DNA of 51,575 nucleotides from Bacteroidaceae bacterium. Lineage in GTDB: Bacteria; Bacteroidota; Bacteroidia; Bacteroidales; Bacteroidaceae. How positions within the stretch are numbered: position 1 is the first letter of the stretch; each line of letters starts with the position of its first letter. Where the stretch lies: the NCBI GenBank assembly GCA_017470425.1, contig JAFUYT010000018.1:1-51575 (forward strand). The letters run 5' to 3'. Below, one piece after another: positions 5,531-14,297 of the stretch. The notes beneath the pieces are model-generated. The model saw nothing but the letters and a program-made list of their open reading frames with translations. It searched no databases and was not told the origin of the DNA. The translations under genes were made by a program, and so were the position numbers.

Positions 5531-6979
5531 TTACCTTTCCTCTACGAGCTCGCTGGCGCGGTCCTTGATCCACTTGCCCATGCGCTGGAAGACGCCTGGT
5601 CCTTTCTCTTTCTTTTCTTTCTTCTCCTCGGAGGGTTCGACCTCGGCTGATGCCGAGGGCACGGCGGCTGCTGATGCCGAGGGCGCGGCGGTAGTGGATG
5701 CCGAGGGCGCGGAGGGTTCTTCGGGCTGTCCCTGTAGGGGTTGCATGACGACGCCTTCTTCCTTGGTGGTGGAGGTGGGGATGGCGGGTTCTTCCTTGGT
5801 GGTGTCGAAGAGTTCGGGCTCAATGGGCCGCTCGCTGGTGCACTCCTCGTCGCCGCGGCGGAGCATGGCCACGAGGGTGGCGAGCGTGTTGGTCTGCGGG
5901 TCGAGGCGCAGGCTGGTGGTATATTCCGTGACGGTCGGCATGAGGCGCGTCTTGACCTTGTCGAAGTGGTGGTACTTGACGAAGGCAGTCTCGAGCTGTC
6001 GCATGTTGGAGGCGCCTCCGGTGAAGATGACGCCAGAGAGGAGTCGGTCGGAGTAGTTCTTGATCTGTTCCCAGACGTTGTTCAGGATCTCCTGCTGGCG
6101 TGCCTCGATGATGTTGAGGAGCCGCTTCTTGTCGATCTGGCGGTCGTTGCTGATGTTGAGTGTCTGTGGCTCTGCGACCTCGGTCTCCTCGGTGTAGGCG
6201 GAGCCGTGGGTGCGCTTGAGGAGTTCGGCTTCCTCGTGTTCGATATGGAAGATGGAGGCGATGTCAGCGGTGATGGTGTTTCCGCCGAGTGGCAGGACGA
6301 CGAGGTGGCGCAGGATGTTCTTCTCGTAGATGATGACGGTCGTCGTCTCGGCGCCGAAATCGACGAGCGCGCATCCGGAGCGCTTCTCGGGGTCGGTCAG
6401 CAGGTAGCCCGAGAGCAGCAGCGGGGAGATGAAGAAGTCGAAAGGCTCCAGCTTGGCTCCTTCGAGGCAGCGGCGCAGGTTGTCGCACAGTGTCTTGCGG
6501 GCGATGATGTTCTTGTAGTAGCCCTCGATGTGGTCGGCCATCACGCCCACGGGGTCCATCGTCAGGTGGCTGCCTACGCGGTACTCCTGTGCCACGAAGT
6601 CGAGGATCTCGGCGTTGGCATAGGGCTGCATCCTGTTCTCGTCCTTCAGGGCGTCCATGATCTCCTCGTTGATGGCGACCTTCACGTCGAGCTGTCGCTT
6701 GATGGTGTTGCCTACGGTGCGGAGTGACTGTCCTGTCACGCCGATATAGACTTTGTTGACATAGACCTTCTGTCGCTCCTCGATGCGCTTGATGACTGCA
6801 GCAATGGCCTGCACGGTCTTGTCGATGTTATAGACAACCCCCTTGTGGATGCTGTCGGGGGCACTCTCTTTCTCATAGCCTGTGATGCACAGACTTCCGT
6901 CGGGCTTTTTCTGCCCGATCATGGCGCGGACGGCTGAAGAGCCCAGCTCAATCGCTACGATGTTCTTTTCTACTCCCAT
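5531..6979 (-). CDS. ftsA: Cell division actin-like protein FtsA
   Basis: A 482-residue FtsA that tethers FtsZ to the membrane. The actin-like N-terminus (IVAIELGSSAVRAMIG), the phosphate-2 loop (CALVDFGAETTTVIIYE) and the adenosine motif (GVIFTGGASNM) are in order. The extreme C-terminus, GVFQRMGKWIKDRASELVEER, is the amphipathic membrane-targeting helix. Between them lies a linker of low complexity: three copies of a 24-bp DNA unit encode PSAS repeats (APSASTTAAPSASAAAVPSASAEVE), sharing 32 identical bp with ftsZ. The linker makes it longer than E. coli FtsA (420). It is followed by a 53-bp spacer and ftsZ. Confidence 0.96.
   Translation of the reverse strand: MGVEKNIVAIELGSSAVRAMIGQKKPDGSLCITGYEKESAPDSIHKGVVYNIDKTVQAIAAVIKRIEERQKVYVNKVYIGVTGQSLRTVGNTIKRQLDVKVAINEEIMDALKDENRMQPYANAEILDFVAQEYRVGSHLTMDPVGVMADHIEGYYKNIIARKTLCDNLRRCLEGAKLEPFDFFISPLLLSGYLLTDPEKRSGCALVDFGAETTTVIIYEKNILRHLVVLPLGGNTITADIASIFHIEHEEAELLKRTHGSAYTEETEVAEPQTLNISNDRQIDKKRLLNIIEARQQEILNNVWEQIKNYSDRLLSGVIFTGGASNMRQLETAFVKYHHFDKVKTRLMPTVTEYTTSLRLDPQTNTLATLVAMLRRGDEECTSERPIEPELFDTTKEEPAIPTSTTKEEGVVMQPLQGQPEEPSAPSASTTAAPSASAAAVPSASAEVEPSEEKKEKKEKGPGVFQRMGKWIKDRASELVEER
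5637..5668. repeat. 32-bp hairpin repeat in the ftsA tail
   Basis: An exact copy of 4171-4202. It is followed by two further partial units (GATGCCGAGGGC at 24-bp spacing, to about 5712), so the array seems to have expanded in ftsA. Confidence 0.85.
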
Positions 6980-7032
6980 AACTATGATCTATTTTAATGT
7001 ATAATGGACAATGGACAATGTATAATGGATTA

Positions 7033-7758
7033 TTAGCGGCGTGTGCAGATGACCTGGTCCTTGAACTTGAGGTTGATGGTCTTGTAGCGGTTCCATCCGG
7101 CCTTGTCGAGGCCTTCGGTGTAGAAGGTCCTCATGCGGCTGAGCTTGTCGTTCAGGTCGGAGGTGTCGCCGAGTTGGATGATATGGTCGCCGGTGCGCGG
7201 TGTGATCTCGATCTCGCCAGCCGGCGTGATATGGATCTCCTCGATCTGATGGTTCCAGAAGGAGTCTTTGCACAGGGTCACGCCCATCGGGGCATAGAGG
7301 CGGCCGGCCGTCTGCTTCGGCACGTTGCCTGTCATCACGATGAGGTCGATCTGATGGTAGCCGCGGGGGATGATGCCGCCGCGGTGGTCGATGTAGAAGT
7401 CCTCGCCCGTCTGGTTCAGCACGTGGAGCACGGGGATGCGCGGCGTCACCTGGATGGTCACCCGTCCGTCGGCTGTCTTGTAGCACAGTGCCTGGTCGAT
7501 GTAGGGGCTGGCGGTGAGGACCTTCTCCAGCTCTCCGAGGTCGATGTCCTGCATCGCCTTGCCTTCGGGAAAGAGTTTGTTGGCGGTCAGCAGGTCGCGC
7601 ACCTCATTCTCGCGAATGAAGTGGGTGTCGTCGTTCACCACGATGTCCAAGCCCGTGCACACCTGTTGCTTGCCGGACTTGTTGAAGGTCGTCAGCGCGA
7701 AGATCAGGTAGGCCAGGACACCTACGAGGATGCAAACTTTTAAGATGGTCTTCCACAT
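7033..7758 (-). CDS. ftsQ: Cell division protein FtsQ
   Basis: A 241-residue bitopic inner-membrane protein: a short cytoplasmic start, a membrane helix at about residues 5-25 (LKVCILVGVLAYLIFALTTF), then a POTRA-like domain (VVNDDTHFIRENEVRDLL... VLTASPYIDQALCYK) and the beta domain (DFYIDHRGGIIPR). FtsQ links early and late divisome proteins by binding FtsL and FtsB. Identification relies on fold pattern and position between murC and ftsA, since FtsQ sequences diverge quickly. Size is normal for the phylum. Confidence 0.9.
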   Translation of the reverse strand: MWKTILKVCILVGVLAYLIFALTTFNKSGKQQVCTGLDIVVNDDTHFIRENEVRDLLTANKLFPEGKAMQDIDLGELEKVLTASPYIDQALCYKTADGRVTIQVTPRIPVLHVLNQTGEDFYIDHRGGIIPRGYHQIDLIVMTGNVPKQTAGRLYAPMGVTLCKDSFWNHQIEEIHITPAGEIEITPRTGDHIIQLGDTSDLNDKLSRMRTFYTEGLDKAGWNRYKTINLKFKDQVICTRR

Positions 7759-7779
7759 GGGCGGGTGAGAGTTGAGAGT

Positions 7780-9150
7780 TTATAGTGAAAGTTTTTCTAC
7801 GACTTCAGCGATTGCGGCGGAGTAGTCCTCCAGGTCGCCGGCGCCGAGGGTCATGAGGACGTCGAAGTCCGTGTGGCGCACCACATCGACGACGTCGGCC
7901 TTGCGGATGAGGCGGGCGGGAACGCCGGGGCGCAGGTGGTCGAGGATGAGCTGGCTGGTGACGCCCGGGATGGGGAGCTCGCGGGCAGGATAGATCTCCG
8001 TCAGGATCACTTCGTCGAGCAGCGAGAGCGCGTCGGCGAACTCGTGGTAGAAGTCACGGGTGCGCGTGTAGAGGTGTGGCTGGAAGATGCCCACGATGCG
8101 GCATCCGGCATAGACCTCGCGGATGCTCTCGATGCACTTGCGCAACTCCTCGGGGTGGTGGGCATAGTCGCTGAGGTAAGCCTTGTGCTCGTTCTTCACG
8201 CGGAAGTCGAAGCGACGTTCCACCCCGCTGAACGATGCCATGCCGCGGCGGATCTCGTCGGTTGGGACGCCGGCAATCTGTGCCAATGCCATGGCGCCGA
8301 TGCCGTTCTCGATGTTCACGCTGACGGGCACGCCCAAGCGCACGTCGCGGATGTCGCCCAAGGGCGAGACGAGGTCGAAGGTGATGTCGCCATTGCCGAT
8401 GCGGATGTTCTCGGCGTGGAAGTCGCCCTCGGTGCGGGAGTAGGTGTAGGTGGTCACGCCCGCCTGTACGTTCGGCTGCATTTTCAGCCCCGTGTGGAGC
8501 ACCAGGTAGCCGCCCGGCTGTATCAGTTCGGTGTAGTGGCGGAAGCTCTCGAGATACGCCTCCTCGGTGCCGTAGATGTCGAGGTGGTCGGGATCGGTGG
8601 CGGTGATGACGGTGGCGAATGGCGCGAGCCAGTGGAAGGAACGGTCGAATTCATCGGCCTCGATGACCACATAGTCGCTCTCGGGTGCCAGGATATAGTT
8701 GGTGCCGTAGTTCTTGGTGATGCCGCCGAGGAAGGCGTTGCAGTCGATGTGGCTCTGGTGCAGCAGGTGGGCGGTCATGCTGCTCGTGGTGGTCTTGCCG
8801 TGGGTGCCGGCCACGCAGAGCCCCTTGTGGTCGTGGGTGAGTGTGCCCAGCACCTGTGCGCGCTTCTGTATGTCGAAGCCTCCAGCGCGGAAGAACTGCA
8901 GCTCCGTGTGCTCAGCGGGGATGGCGGGGGTGTAGATGACGAGCGTCGTCTGCGGGTCGCGGAACGCCGCGGGGATGAGGGCCACGTTGTCCTCGTAGTG
9001 CACGAGGGCGCCCTCCCGCTCGAGGTCGCGCGTCAGTGCCGACGGTGTCTTGTCATAGCCGCCGACGGCGAGACCGCGCTGTAGGTAGTAGCGGGCGATG
9101 GCGCTCATGCCGATGCCGCCGATGCCGATGAAATATACTGAGGTGATCAT
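7780..9150 (-). CDS. murC: UDP-N-acetylmuramate--L-alanine ligase MurC
   Basis: A 456-residue Mur ligase adding L-Ala to UDP-MurNAc, the first peptide-forming step in the cytoplasm. The N-terminal Rossmann motif IGIGGIGMSAIARYYL is typical of MurC. The ATP loop GTHGKT is at 115-120, and the family DYAHHPEEL (central/C-terminal junction) and QPHLYTRT motifs are present. Length is normal. A 21-bp spacer separates it from ftsQ. Confidence 0.97.
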   Translation of the reverse strand: MITSVYFIGIGGIGMSAIARYYLQRGLAVGGYDKTPSALTRDLEREGALVHYEDNVALIPAAFRDPQTTLVIYTPAIPAEHTELQFFRAGGFDIQKRAQVLGTLTHDHKGLCVAGTHGKTTTSSMTAHLLHQSHIDCNAFLGGITKNYGTNYILAPESDYVVIEADEFDRSFHWLAPFATVITATDPDHLDIYGTEEAYLESFRHYTELIQPGGYLVLHTGLKMQPNVQAGVTTYTYSRTEGDFHAENIRIGNGDITFDLVSPLGDIRDVRLGVPVSVNIENGIGAMALAQIAGVPTDEIRRGMASFSGVERRFDFRVKNEHKAYLSDYAHHPEELRKCIESIREVYAGCRIVGIFQPHLYTRTRDFYHEFADALSLLDEVILTEIYPARELPIPGVTSQLILDHLRPGVPARLIRKADVVDVVRHTDFDVLMTLGAGDLEDYSAAIAEVVEKLSL

Positions 9151-9173
9151 GTGAACGATATGTCGTTATTCCG

Positions 9174-10292
9174 TTATTCCGTTGTTTTGCTTACCATCTT
9201 GAAAACCTCCTCGGCGATGACCTTGGCCGAATGGGGGAGGCCCATGGCGGCGGCGTTGGTGCTGAGGCGCTTGAGGGCCTCGTCGTCGGTGGCCACGGTG
9301 AGCGCCAGGGGGATGAGCTTTTCCTCGGCCTCGGCGTCGCGTACCATCAGGGCGGCGTCCTTCTGTACCAGTGCCATCGCGTTGTGCGTCTGGTGGTCTT
9401 CCGCGACGTTGGGCGAGGGCACGAGGATGGAGGGCTTGCCCAGGAGGCAGAGCTCCGAGATGCTGCTGGCGCCGGCGCGGCTGATGACCAGATCGGCGGC
9501 GCGGTAGGCCTCGTCCATGTGGTTGATGAAATCCGTGACCTTCAGGTTGACGGGGCATCCCTGCTCAGCGAGGCGCGCCTTGATGTTCTCGAAGTAGTAG
9601 CCGCCTGTCTGCCATACGATCTGCACCTTGCTCTCGGCGATCTGCGGAAGCCGTGCGATGACGCTCTCGTTGATGGTGCGGGCTCCCAGGCTGCCGCCGA
9701 TGATGAGTACCACGGGGCGGAAGGGGCTGAAGCCCAGCTTCGTGACCGCTTCTGCACGGGTCAGCTTGCACTCCGTCAGTGCCTGGCGCACGGGGTTGCC
9801 GGTGAGCATCAGCTTCTCCGCGGGGAAGAAACGCTCCATGCCTTCGTAGGCCACGCAGATCCGGCGGGCACCCTTGGCCAGCATCTTGTTGGCCTTTCCC
9901 GCGAAGGAGTTCTGCTCCTGAATGAGGTAGGGGATGCCCAGCTGGCGCGCGGCCGAGAGGGTGGGGAAGCTGGCGTAGCCGCCGACGCCCACGACCGCGT
10001 CGGGGCGGAAGTCGCGGATAATCTGCTTCACCATGCGGTCGCTCTTCCACATCTTATAGGGGAGCAGGATGTTCTTCAGCAGATGGGCGCGGTCGAAGCC
10101 CACGATGGGCAGGCCCTTGATCTCGTAGCCTGCCGCGGGCACGCGCTTCATCTCCATGCGCCCTTCGGCACCGACAAAGAGAATCTGTGCCTCGGGCTGC
10201 AGCGCCTGGATGGCGCCTGCTATGCTGAGTGCGGGGAAGATGTGGCCGCCTGTGCCACCACCGCTGACGATGACTCGGATGGGTTGGTTCAT
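9174..10292 (-). CDS. murG: UDP-GlcNAc:lipid I GlcNAc-transferase MurG
   Basis: A 372-residue GT28 glycosyltransferase that adds GlcNAc to lipid I to make lipid II on the inner face of the membrane. The Gly-rich loop SGGGTGGHIFPALSIA is at residues 9-24, and the UDP-GlcNAc site GASSISELCLLGKPSILVPSP is near 270-290. The start is set at MNQPIRVIVSGG (10292); a longer frame to 10388 only adds translated spacer. It ends 23 bp before murC. Confidence 0.97.
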   Translation of the reverse strand: MNQPIRVIVSGGGTGGHIFPALSIAGAIQALQPEAQILFVGAEGRMEMKRVPAAGYEIKGLPIVGFDRAHLLKNILLPYKMWKSDRMVKQIIRDFRPDAVVGVGGYASFPTLSAARQLGIPYLIQEQNSFAGKANKMLAKGARRICVAYEGMERFFPAEKLMLTGNPVRQALTECKLTRAEAVTKLGFSPFRPVVLIIGGSLGARTINESVIARLPQIAESKVQIVWQTGGYYFENIKARLAEQGCPVNLKVTDFINHMDEAYRAADLVISRAGASSISELCLLGKPSILVPSPNVAEDHQTHNAMALVQKDAALMVRDAEAEEKLIPLALTVATDDEALKRLSTNAAAMGLPHSAKVIAEEVFKMVSKTTE

Positions 10293-10359
10293 TATCGATT
10301 CAAAATTTGGTGCAAAATTACGAATAATTCTCTTATGATGAACGTTTTGAGTGGACTTT

Positions 10360-11568
10360 TTACAGCGCGGAGGTGGATAATTCACCATTTTGACGTGCCG
10401 AGCGGCTTATGGACAGCATCATCCCGATGTATGCGCAGTTCACCATGATCGACGAGCCACCACGGCTGACCAGGGGCAGCGGCTGACCCGTGACGGGGAA
10501 GAGGCCCACGGCCACCATCATGTTGATGAGCGCCTGCGTGACGATGAGCAGCGCCAGCCCCAGCATGAGGAACGCCGGAAAGTTCTTTTCGCACCGGCTG
10601 GCGATGCGCGCCGCCCGGTAGAGTAGGGCGATGTAGAGGAGCAGCACGAAGACGCCGCCGATGAGGCCCAGTTCCTCGATGATGATGGCGAAGATGAAGT
10701 CGGAGTAGGCCTGCGGCAGGAAATCGCGCACCTTCGAGTTGCCGGGACCGCAGCCGATGATGCCGCTGGTGGCCACGGCGATGTGGGCCTGCGTGATCTG
10801 GGGATTGGTGTTGAGGTCGAACTGCAAGGGGTCCTCCGGCATCTCGGTGTGGTTGCGTACGCGGTGCGCCCAGGTGGGCAGTCGTTTCAGACCCGGTAGC
10901 TCACTCACTTTCTGGAGCGTGGGCTCGGGCGTGAAGGCCAGTGTGCTATAACCGATGGCACCGGCGATGACCAGGAGGCCGATGAGCGCGCTGAACTGTT
11001 TCCAGGGCACGTCGCCCACGAACATCAGCATCAGCACCACCGCGAAGGTGAACATCGCCGTTGAGAGGTTCTCCTTCACAATCATGCCGCAGATGACCAC
11101 GGTGATGCCGAGAATCCACTTGAAGGCGGAGACGGTGGCGCCTTTCTCGTTGCGCATCACGCCCAGGAGCCACGCTACGACGACGACCAGCGAACCCTTG
11201 GCAATCTCCGAGGGCTGGAACGAGAAGCCGCCCACGCTCAGCCAGCGGTTGGTGTCGTTCAGACTGCCCGACGACAGCATCGCCGCGGCCAGCAGCAGAA
11301 TACTGAGAATCGGGCCCACGATCACGATCCAGCCAAAGAAGCGGCAGGGGATGCGATGGATGACCCACGTGATGCCCACGCCCATGCCCAGATACAGGCC
11401 ATGCTTGAGCACAGGGCTCCAGTAGGCACCCTGCTCGAAGGTCATGTTGCTGGACGCGCTATAGACTTCGAGGATGGAGATGATACACAGGAAGAAGAGA
11501 ATCATCCACAGGACTTTATCGCCCTCGAAGAGGCGGTCGAGATGTATGGTTTTATTGCGGATGGTCAT
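10360..11568 (-). CDS. ftsW: Lipid II polymerase FtsW (SEDS family)
   Basis: A 402-residue SEDS protein with about ten membrane helices, the septal glycosyltransferase partner of FtsI. Recognisable parts are WLSVGGFSFQPSEIAK in the middle, the large periplasmic loop with HIAVATSGIIGCGPGNSKVRDFLPQAYSDFIFAII, and the C-terminal signature GQPLPLVSRGGSSIM. Its place between murD and murG, in the dcw cluster, favours FtsW over RodA. Confidence 0.95.
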   Translation of the reverse strand: MTIRNKTIHLDRLFEGDKVLWMILFFLCIISILEVYSASSNMTFEQGAYWSPVLKHGLYLGMGVGITWVIHRIPCRFFGWIVIVGPILSILLLAAAMLSSGSLNDTNRWLSVGGFSFQPSEIAKGSLVVVVAWLLGVMRNEKGATVSAFKWILGITVVICGMIVKENLSTAMFTFAVVLMLMFVGDVPWKQFSALIGLLVIAGAIGYSTLAFTPEPTLQKVSELPGLKRLPTWAHRVRNHTEMPEDPLQFDLNTNPQITQAHIAVATSGIIGCGPGNSKVRDFLPQAYSDFIFAIIIEELGLIGGVFVLLLYIALLYRAARIASRCEKNFPAFLMLGLALLIVTQALINMMVAVGLFPVTGQPLPLVSRGGSSIMVNCAYIGMMLSISRSARQNGELSTSAL

Positions 11569-11604
11569 CGGGATTTCTGATTTGACGATTTGACAATTTA
11601 CAAT

Positions 11605-12936
11605 TTACAAAGCACGGGCGAGGGACTTGAACTGCTCGCCGCGGTCCTCCATGTTCTTGAAGAGGTCGAAGCTGGCGCAGCAGGGGGAGAGCAGGACGGT
11701 GTCGCCGGGGGCGGCCATCTGGTAGCAGGCTGCCACGCAGTCTTTCATTGAGTGGGTCTCGGCCGTGGGGATGCCCATCGGGTCGAAGAAGTCGTGCAGC
11801 TTGCGATTATCGACGCCCAGGAAGACGAGGCCCTTGCACTTCTGTCGGACCAGGTCCTTGATCTGGTTGTAGTCGTTGCCCTTGTCCAGGCCGCCGAGAA
11901 TGAGGATCGTCGGGCTGGTCATGCTCTCCAGCGCGTACCAGCAGGCATCCACGTTGGTGGCCTTCGAGTCGTTGATGAACGTCACGCCGTGCACCTTGCA
12001 CGTGAATTCCAGGCGGTGCTCTACGCCCTCGAAGTCGCTGAGGCTCTCCCGGATGACGTCATTCGAGATGCCGCTCAAGTCGGCGGTGATGCCTGCGGCC
12101 AACGAGTTGTACATGTTGTGCTTTCCGGAGAGCGAGAGCGACTCCTGTTCCATGTTGAAGGGTGTGGGGCGCTCGATGACGTACTCGCCGTCGGCGATGT
12201 AGCCAATCATCCCTTCCTTGCTCAGGATGCTGAACGGACACATCCGGCTCTCGATGTGGTACTTCTCCAGTTCCGCGCGGATGACGGGGTCGTCGTTCCA
12301 GAACACGAAGGCATCGTCCTTCGTCTGGTTCTGGAGGATGCGCATCTTCGCATCCGTGTAGTTCTGCATATTGTTGTCGTAGCGGTCGAGATGGTCGGGC
12401 GTGATGTTCAGCAGGACGGCGATGTTCGCACGGAAGTCGTACATGTTGTCCAGCTGGAAGCTCGAGAGCTCGATGACGTAGTATTCGTGCGGATCCTCGG
12501 CGACCTGCAGTGCCAGGCTGTTGCCGATGTTGCCGGCCAGGCCTACGTCGTAGCCCGCTTTCTTGAAGATATGGTAAATGAGGCTCGTCGTGGTCGTCTT
12601 GCCATTGGAGCCTGTGATGCAGATCATCTTCGAGTGGGTGTAGCGTCCTGCAAACTCTATCTCGCTGATGATGGGAATACCTGCATCCTGGATTTTGCGA
12701 ACCATCGGAGCTGTGGCGGGGATACCCGGGCTCTTGATGATCTCGTCGGCGGTGAGCACGAGGGCTTCCGTGTGCTGACCCTCCTCCCAGCGGATGCCGT
12801 GGCGGTCGAGCACCTCCTGGTAGTGGGGTTTGATCTTGCCCATGTCTGTGACGAAGACATCAAATCCTTCTTTCTGTGCCAGCACCGCAGCACCTACGCC
12901 GCTCTCTGCGGCACCTAATATCACTATTCTTTTCAT
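11605..12936 (-). CDS. murD: UDP-MurNAc-L-Ala--D-glutamate ligase MurD
   Basis: A 443-residue Mur ligase adding D-Glu. The N-terminal domain begins IVILGAAESGVGAAVLA, the ATP loop GSNGKTTTT starts at residue 109, and the central motifs NITPDHLDRY and FINDSKATN and the C-terminal LLSPCCASFDLF are all those of MurD. It is separated from ftsW by a 36-bp AT-rich spacer. Confidence 0.97.
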   Translation of the reverse strand: MKRIVILGAAESGVGAAVLAQKEGFDVFVTDMGKIKPHYQEVLDRHGIRWEEGQHTEALVLTADEIIKSPGIPATAPMVRKIQDAGIPIISEIEFAGRYTHSKMICITGSNGKTTTTSLIYHIFKKAGYDVGLAGNIGNSLALQVAEDPHEYYVIELSSFQLDNMYDFRANIAVLLNITPDHLDRYDNNMQNYTDAKMRILQNQTKDDAFVFWNDDPVIRAELEKYHIESRMCPFSILSKEGMIGYIADGEYVIERPTPFNMEQESLSLSGKHNMYNSLAAGITADLSGISNDVIRESLSDFEGVEHRLEFTCKVHGVTFINDSKATNVDACWYALESMTSPTILILGGLDKGNDYNQIKDLVRQKCKGLVFLGVDNRKLHDFFDPMGIPTAETHSMKDCVAACYQMAAPGDTVLLSPCCASFDLFKNMEDRGEQFKSLARAL

Positions 12937-12971
12937 ATTTCACTTTTACTTTTCTTCTTTCTCTTTGGTAA

Positions 12972-14237
12972 TCACCTGATCTTTAATGTGACGATAGCCA
13001 GTGCGCACATCATGATGGTGATAATCCAGAAACGGGTCGTGATCTTCGACTCCAGCCAGCAGCCGCGCGGCCAGTTCAGCAGCACCTTGAAGTCGGGGGG
13101 CAGCTGGCCGGGCTTCACGCGGAAGGTGTCGTGGATGGGGGCGCGCTTGAAGAAGCGGAGCTTCAGGCCGCGCTTGTTGCCGTAGCGCGCATAGTTTGTC
13201 TGCAGGATGACGCTCACGCTTTCGATGAAGAAGATGAAGCAGATGAGCGGCAACAGCAGCTCTTTGTGGATGATGATGGCCGTCACGGCGATGATGCCGC
13301 CGATGGCCAGCGAGCCGGTGTCACCCATGAAGATCTGGGCAGGGTACGCATTGTACCACAGGAAACCGATGAGGGCACCCACGAAAGCCATCAGGAAGAC
13401 CACCAGCTCCTCCGAGCCGGGCACGTACATGATGTTCAGGTACGAGGCGAACTGGATGTGCGACGAGACATACGCCAGGATGGCCAGCGCCAGACACATG
13501 ATGGCGGCGTTGCCGGAACACATGCCGTCCATGCCATCGTTGAGGTTCGCGCCGTTCGACACGGCCATCACGACGAAGGTCGTCACGAGCACGAAGAGAA
13601 TCCAGCCTGCGGCCGTGCGGTATTTGCCCAGCCACAGGAAAACGTCGGAGTACCGCAGGTTGTTATCCTTGAAGAATGGAATTGTTGTGACGGTGCTCTT
13701 GACGGGTTCACTCGTGTGGGTGACCATCTCCACGCCGTTCTGCCGCTCCACAGTCACGTTTTCGTGGACGACAGCATCGGGGCTCAGCCACAGCGTCAGA
13801 CCCACGACCAGTCCCAGGATGGCCTGTCCGATCAGTTTGTAGATGGGGCGGATGCCGTCCTTGCTGCTCGTCATTTTCGTGTAGTCATCCCAGAAGCCCA
13901 GCAGGCCCAGCCACAGCGTCGTGCCCACCATCAGAATCAGATAGATGTTGCGCAGACGCCCGAAGAGGAGGACGGGGATGAGCGTGGCCACGATGATGAT
14001 GACGCCGCCCATTGCCGGCACGCCTTTCTTCTCTACGCCGTAGGGGTCGATGCTGGCATCGCGCTGCTCCTCGCTGATGTGGCGGCGGCGCATATACTTG
14101 ATGAACCATTCGCCGAACCAGGCGGAGATGATGAGCGAGAGCACCAGTGTCAGGATGGCGCGGAACGAGATGTAGCTCCACATGTGGGCGCCAGAAATCC
14201 CGAATTCACCGAGGTAGCGGAAGAAGTAGTATAGCAT
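12972..14237 (-). CDS. mraY: Phospho-MurNAc-pentapeptide translocase MraY
   Basis: A 421-residue polytopic enzyme that transfers phospho-MurNAc-pentapeptide to undecaprenyl phosphate, forming lipid I. Visible motifs are GVPAMGGVIII, the DD pair in FWDDYTK, NGANLNDGMDGM and the GDTGSLAIGG loop. It is some 60 residues longer than E. coli MraY; much of the excess is a soluble insertion of about 50 residues (VHENVTVERQNGVEMVTHTS...TIPFFKDNN) after the third or fourth membrane helix, which I understand to be usual in Bacteroidetes. Confidence 0.96.
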   Translation of the reverse strand: MLYYFFRYLGEFGISGAHMWSYISFRAILTLVLSLIISAWFGEWFIKYMRRRHISEEQRDASIDPYGVEKKGVPAMGGVIIIVATLIPVLLFGRLRNIYLILMVGTTLWLGLLGFWDDYTKMTSSKDGIRPIYKLIGQAILGLVVGLTLWLSPDAVVHENVTVERQNGVEMVTHTSEPVKSTVTTIPFFKDNNLRYSDVFLWLGKYRTAAGWILFVLVTTFVVMAVSNGANLNDGMDGMCSGNAAIMCLALAILAYVSSHIQFASYLNIMYVPGSEELVVFLMAFVGALIGFLWYNAYPAQIFMGDTGSLAIGGIIAVTAIIIHKELLLPLICFIFFIESVSVILQTNYARYGNKRGLKLRFFKRAPIHDTFRVKPGQLPPDFKVLLNWPRGCWLESKITTRFWIITIMMCALAIVTLKIR

Positions 14238-14297
14238 TGCGTGAGAGTTAATGGTTGAAGGTTCCTATTGTTTCTATAGCATCTGTTGTTTCTCTCC

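Noticed and set aside
5478-5573. Longer FtsZ beginning at 5573
   Set aside because: The extra 32 residues overlap the 3' end of ftsA and translate the spacer; MAEEYNNEAGG at 5477 is the natural start.
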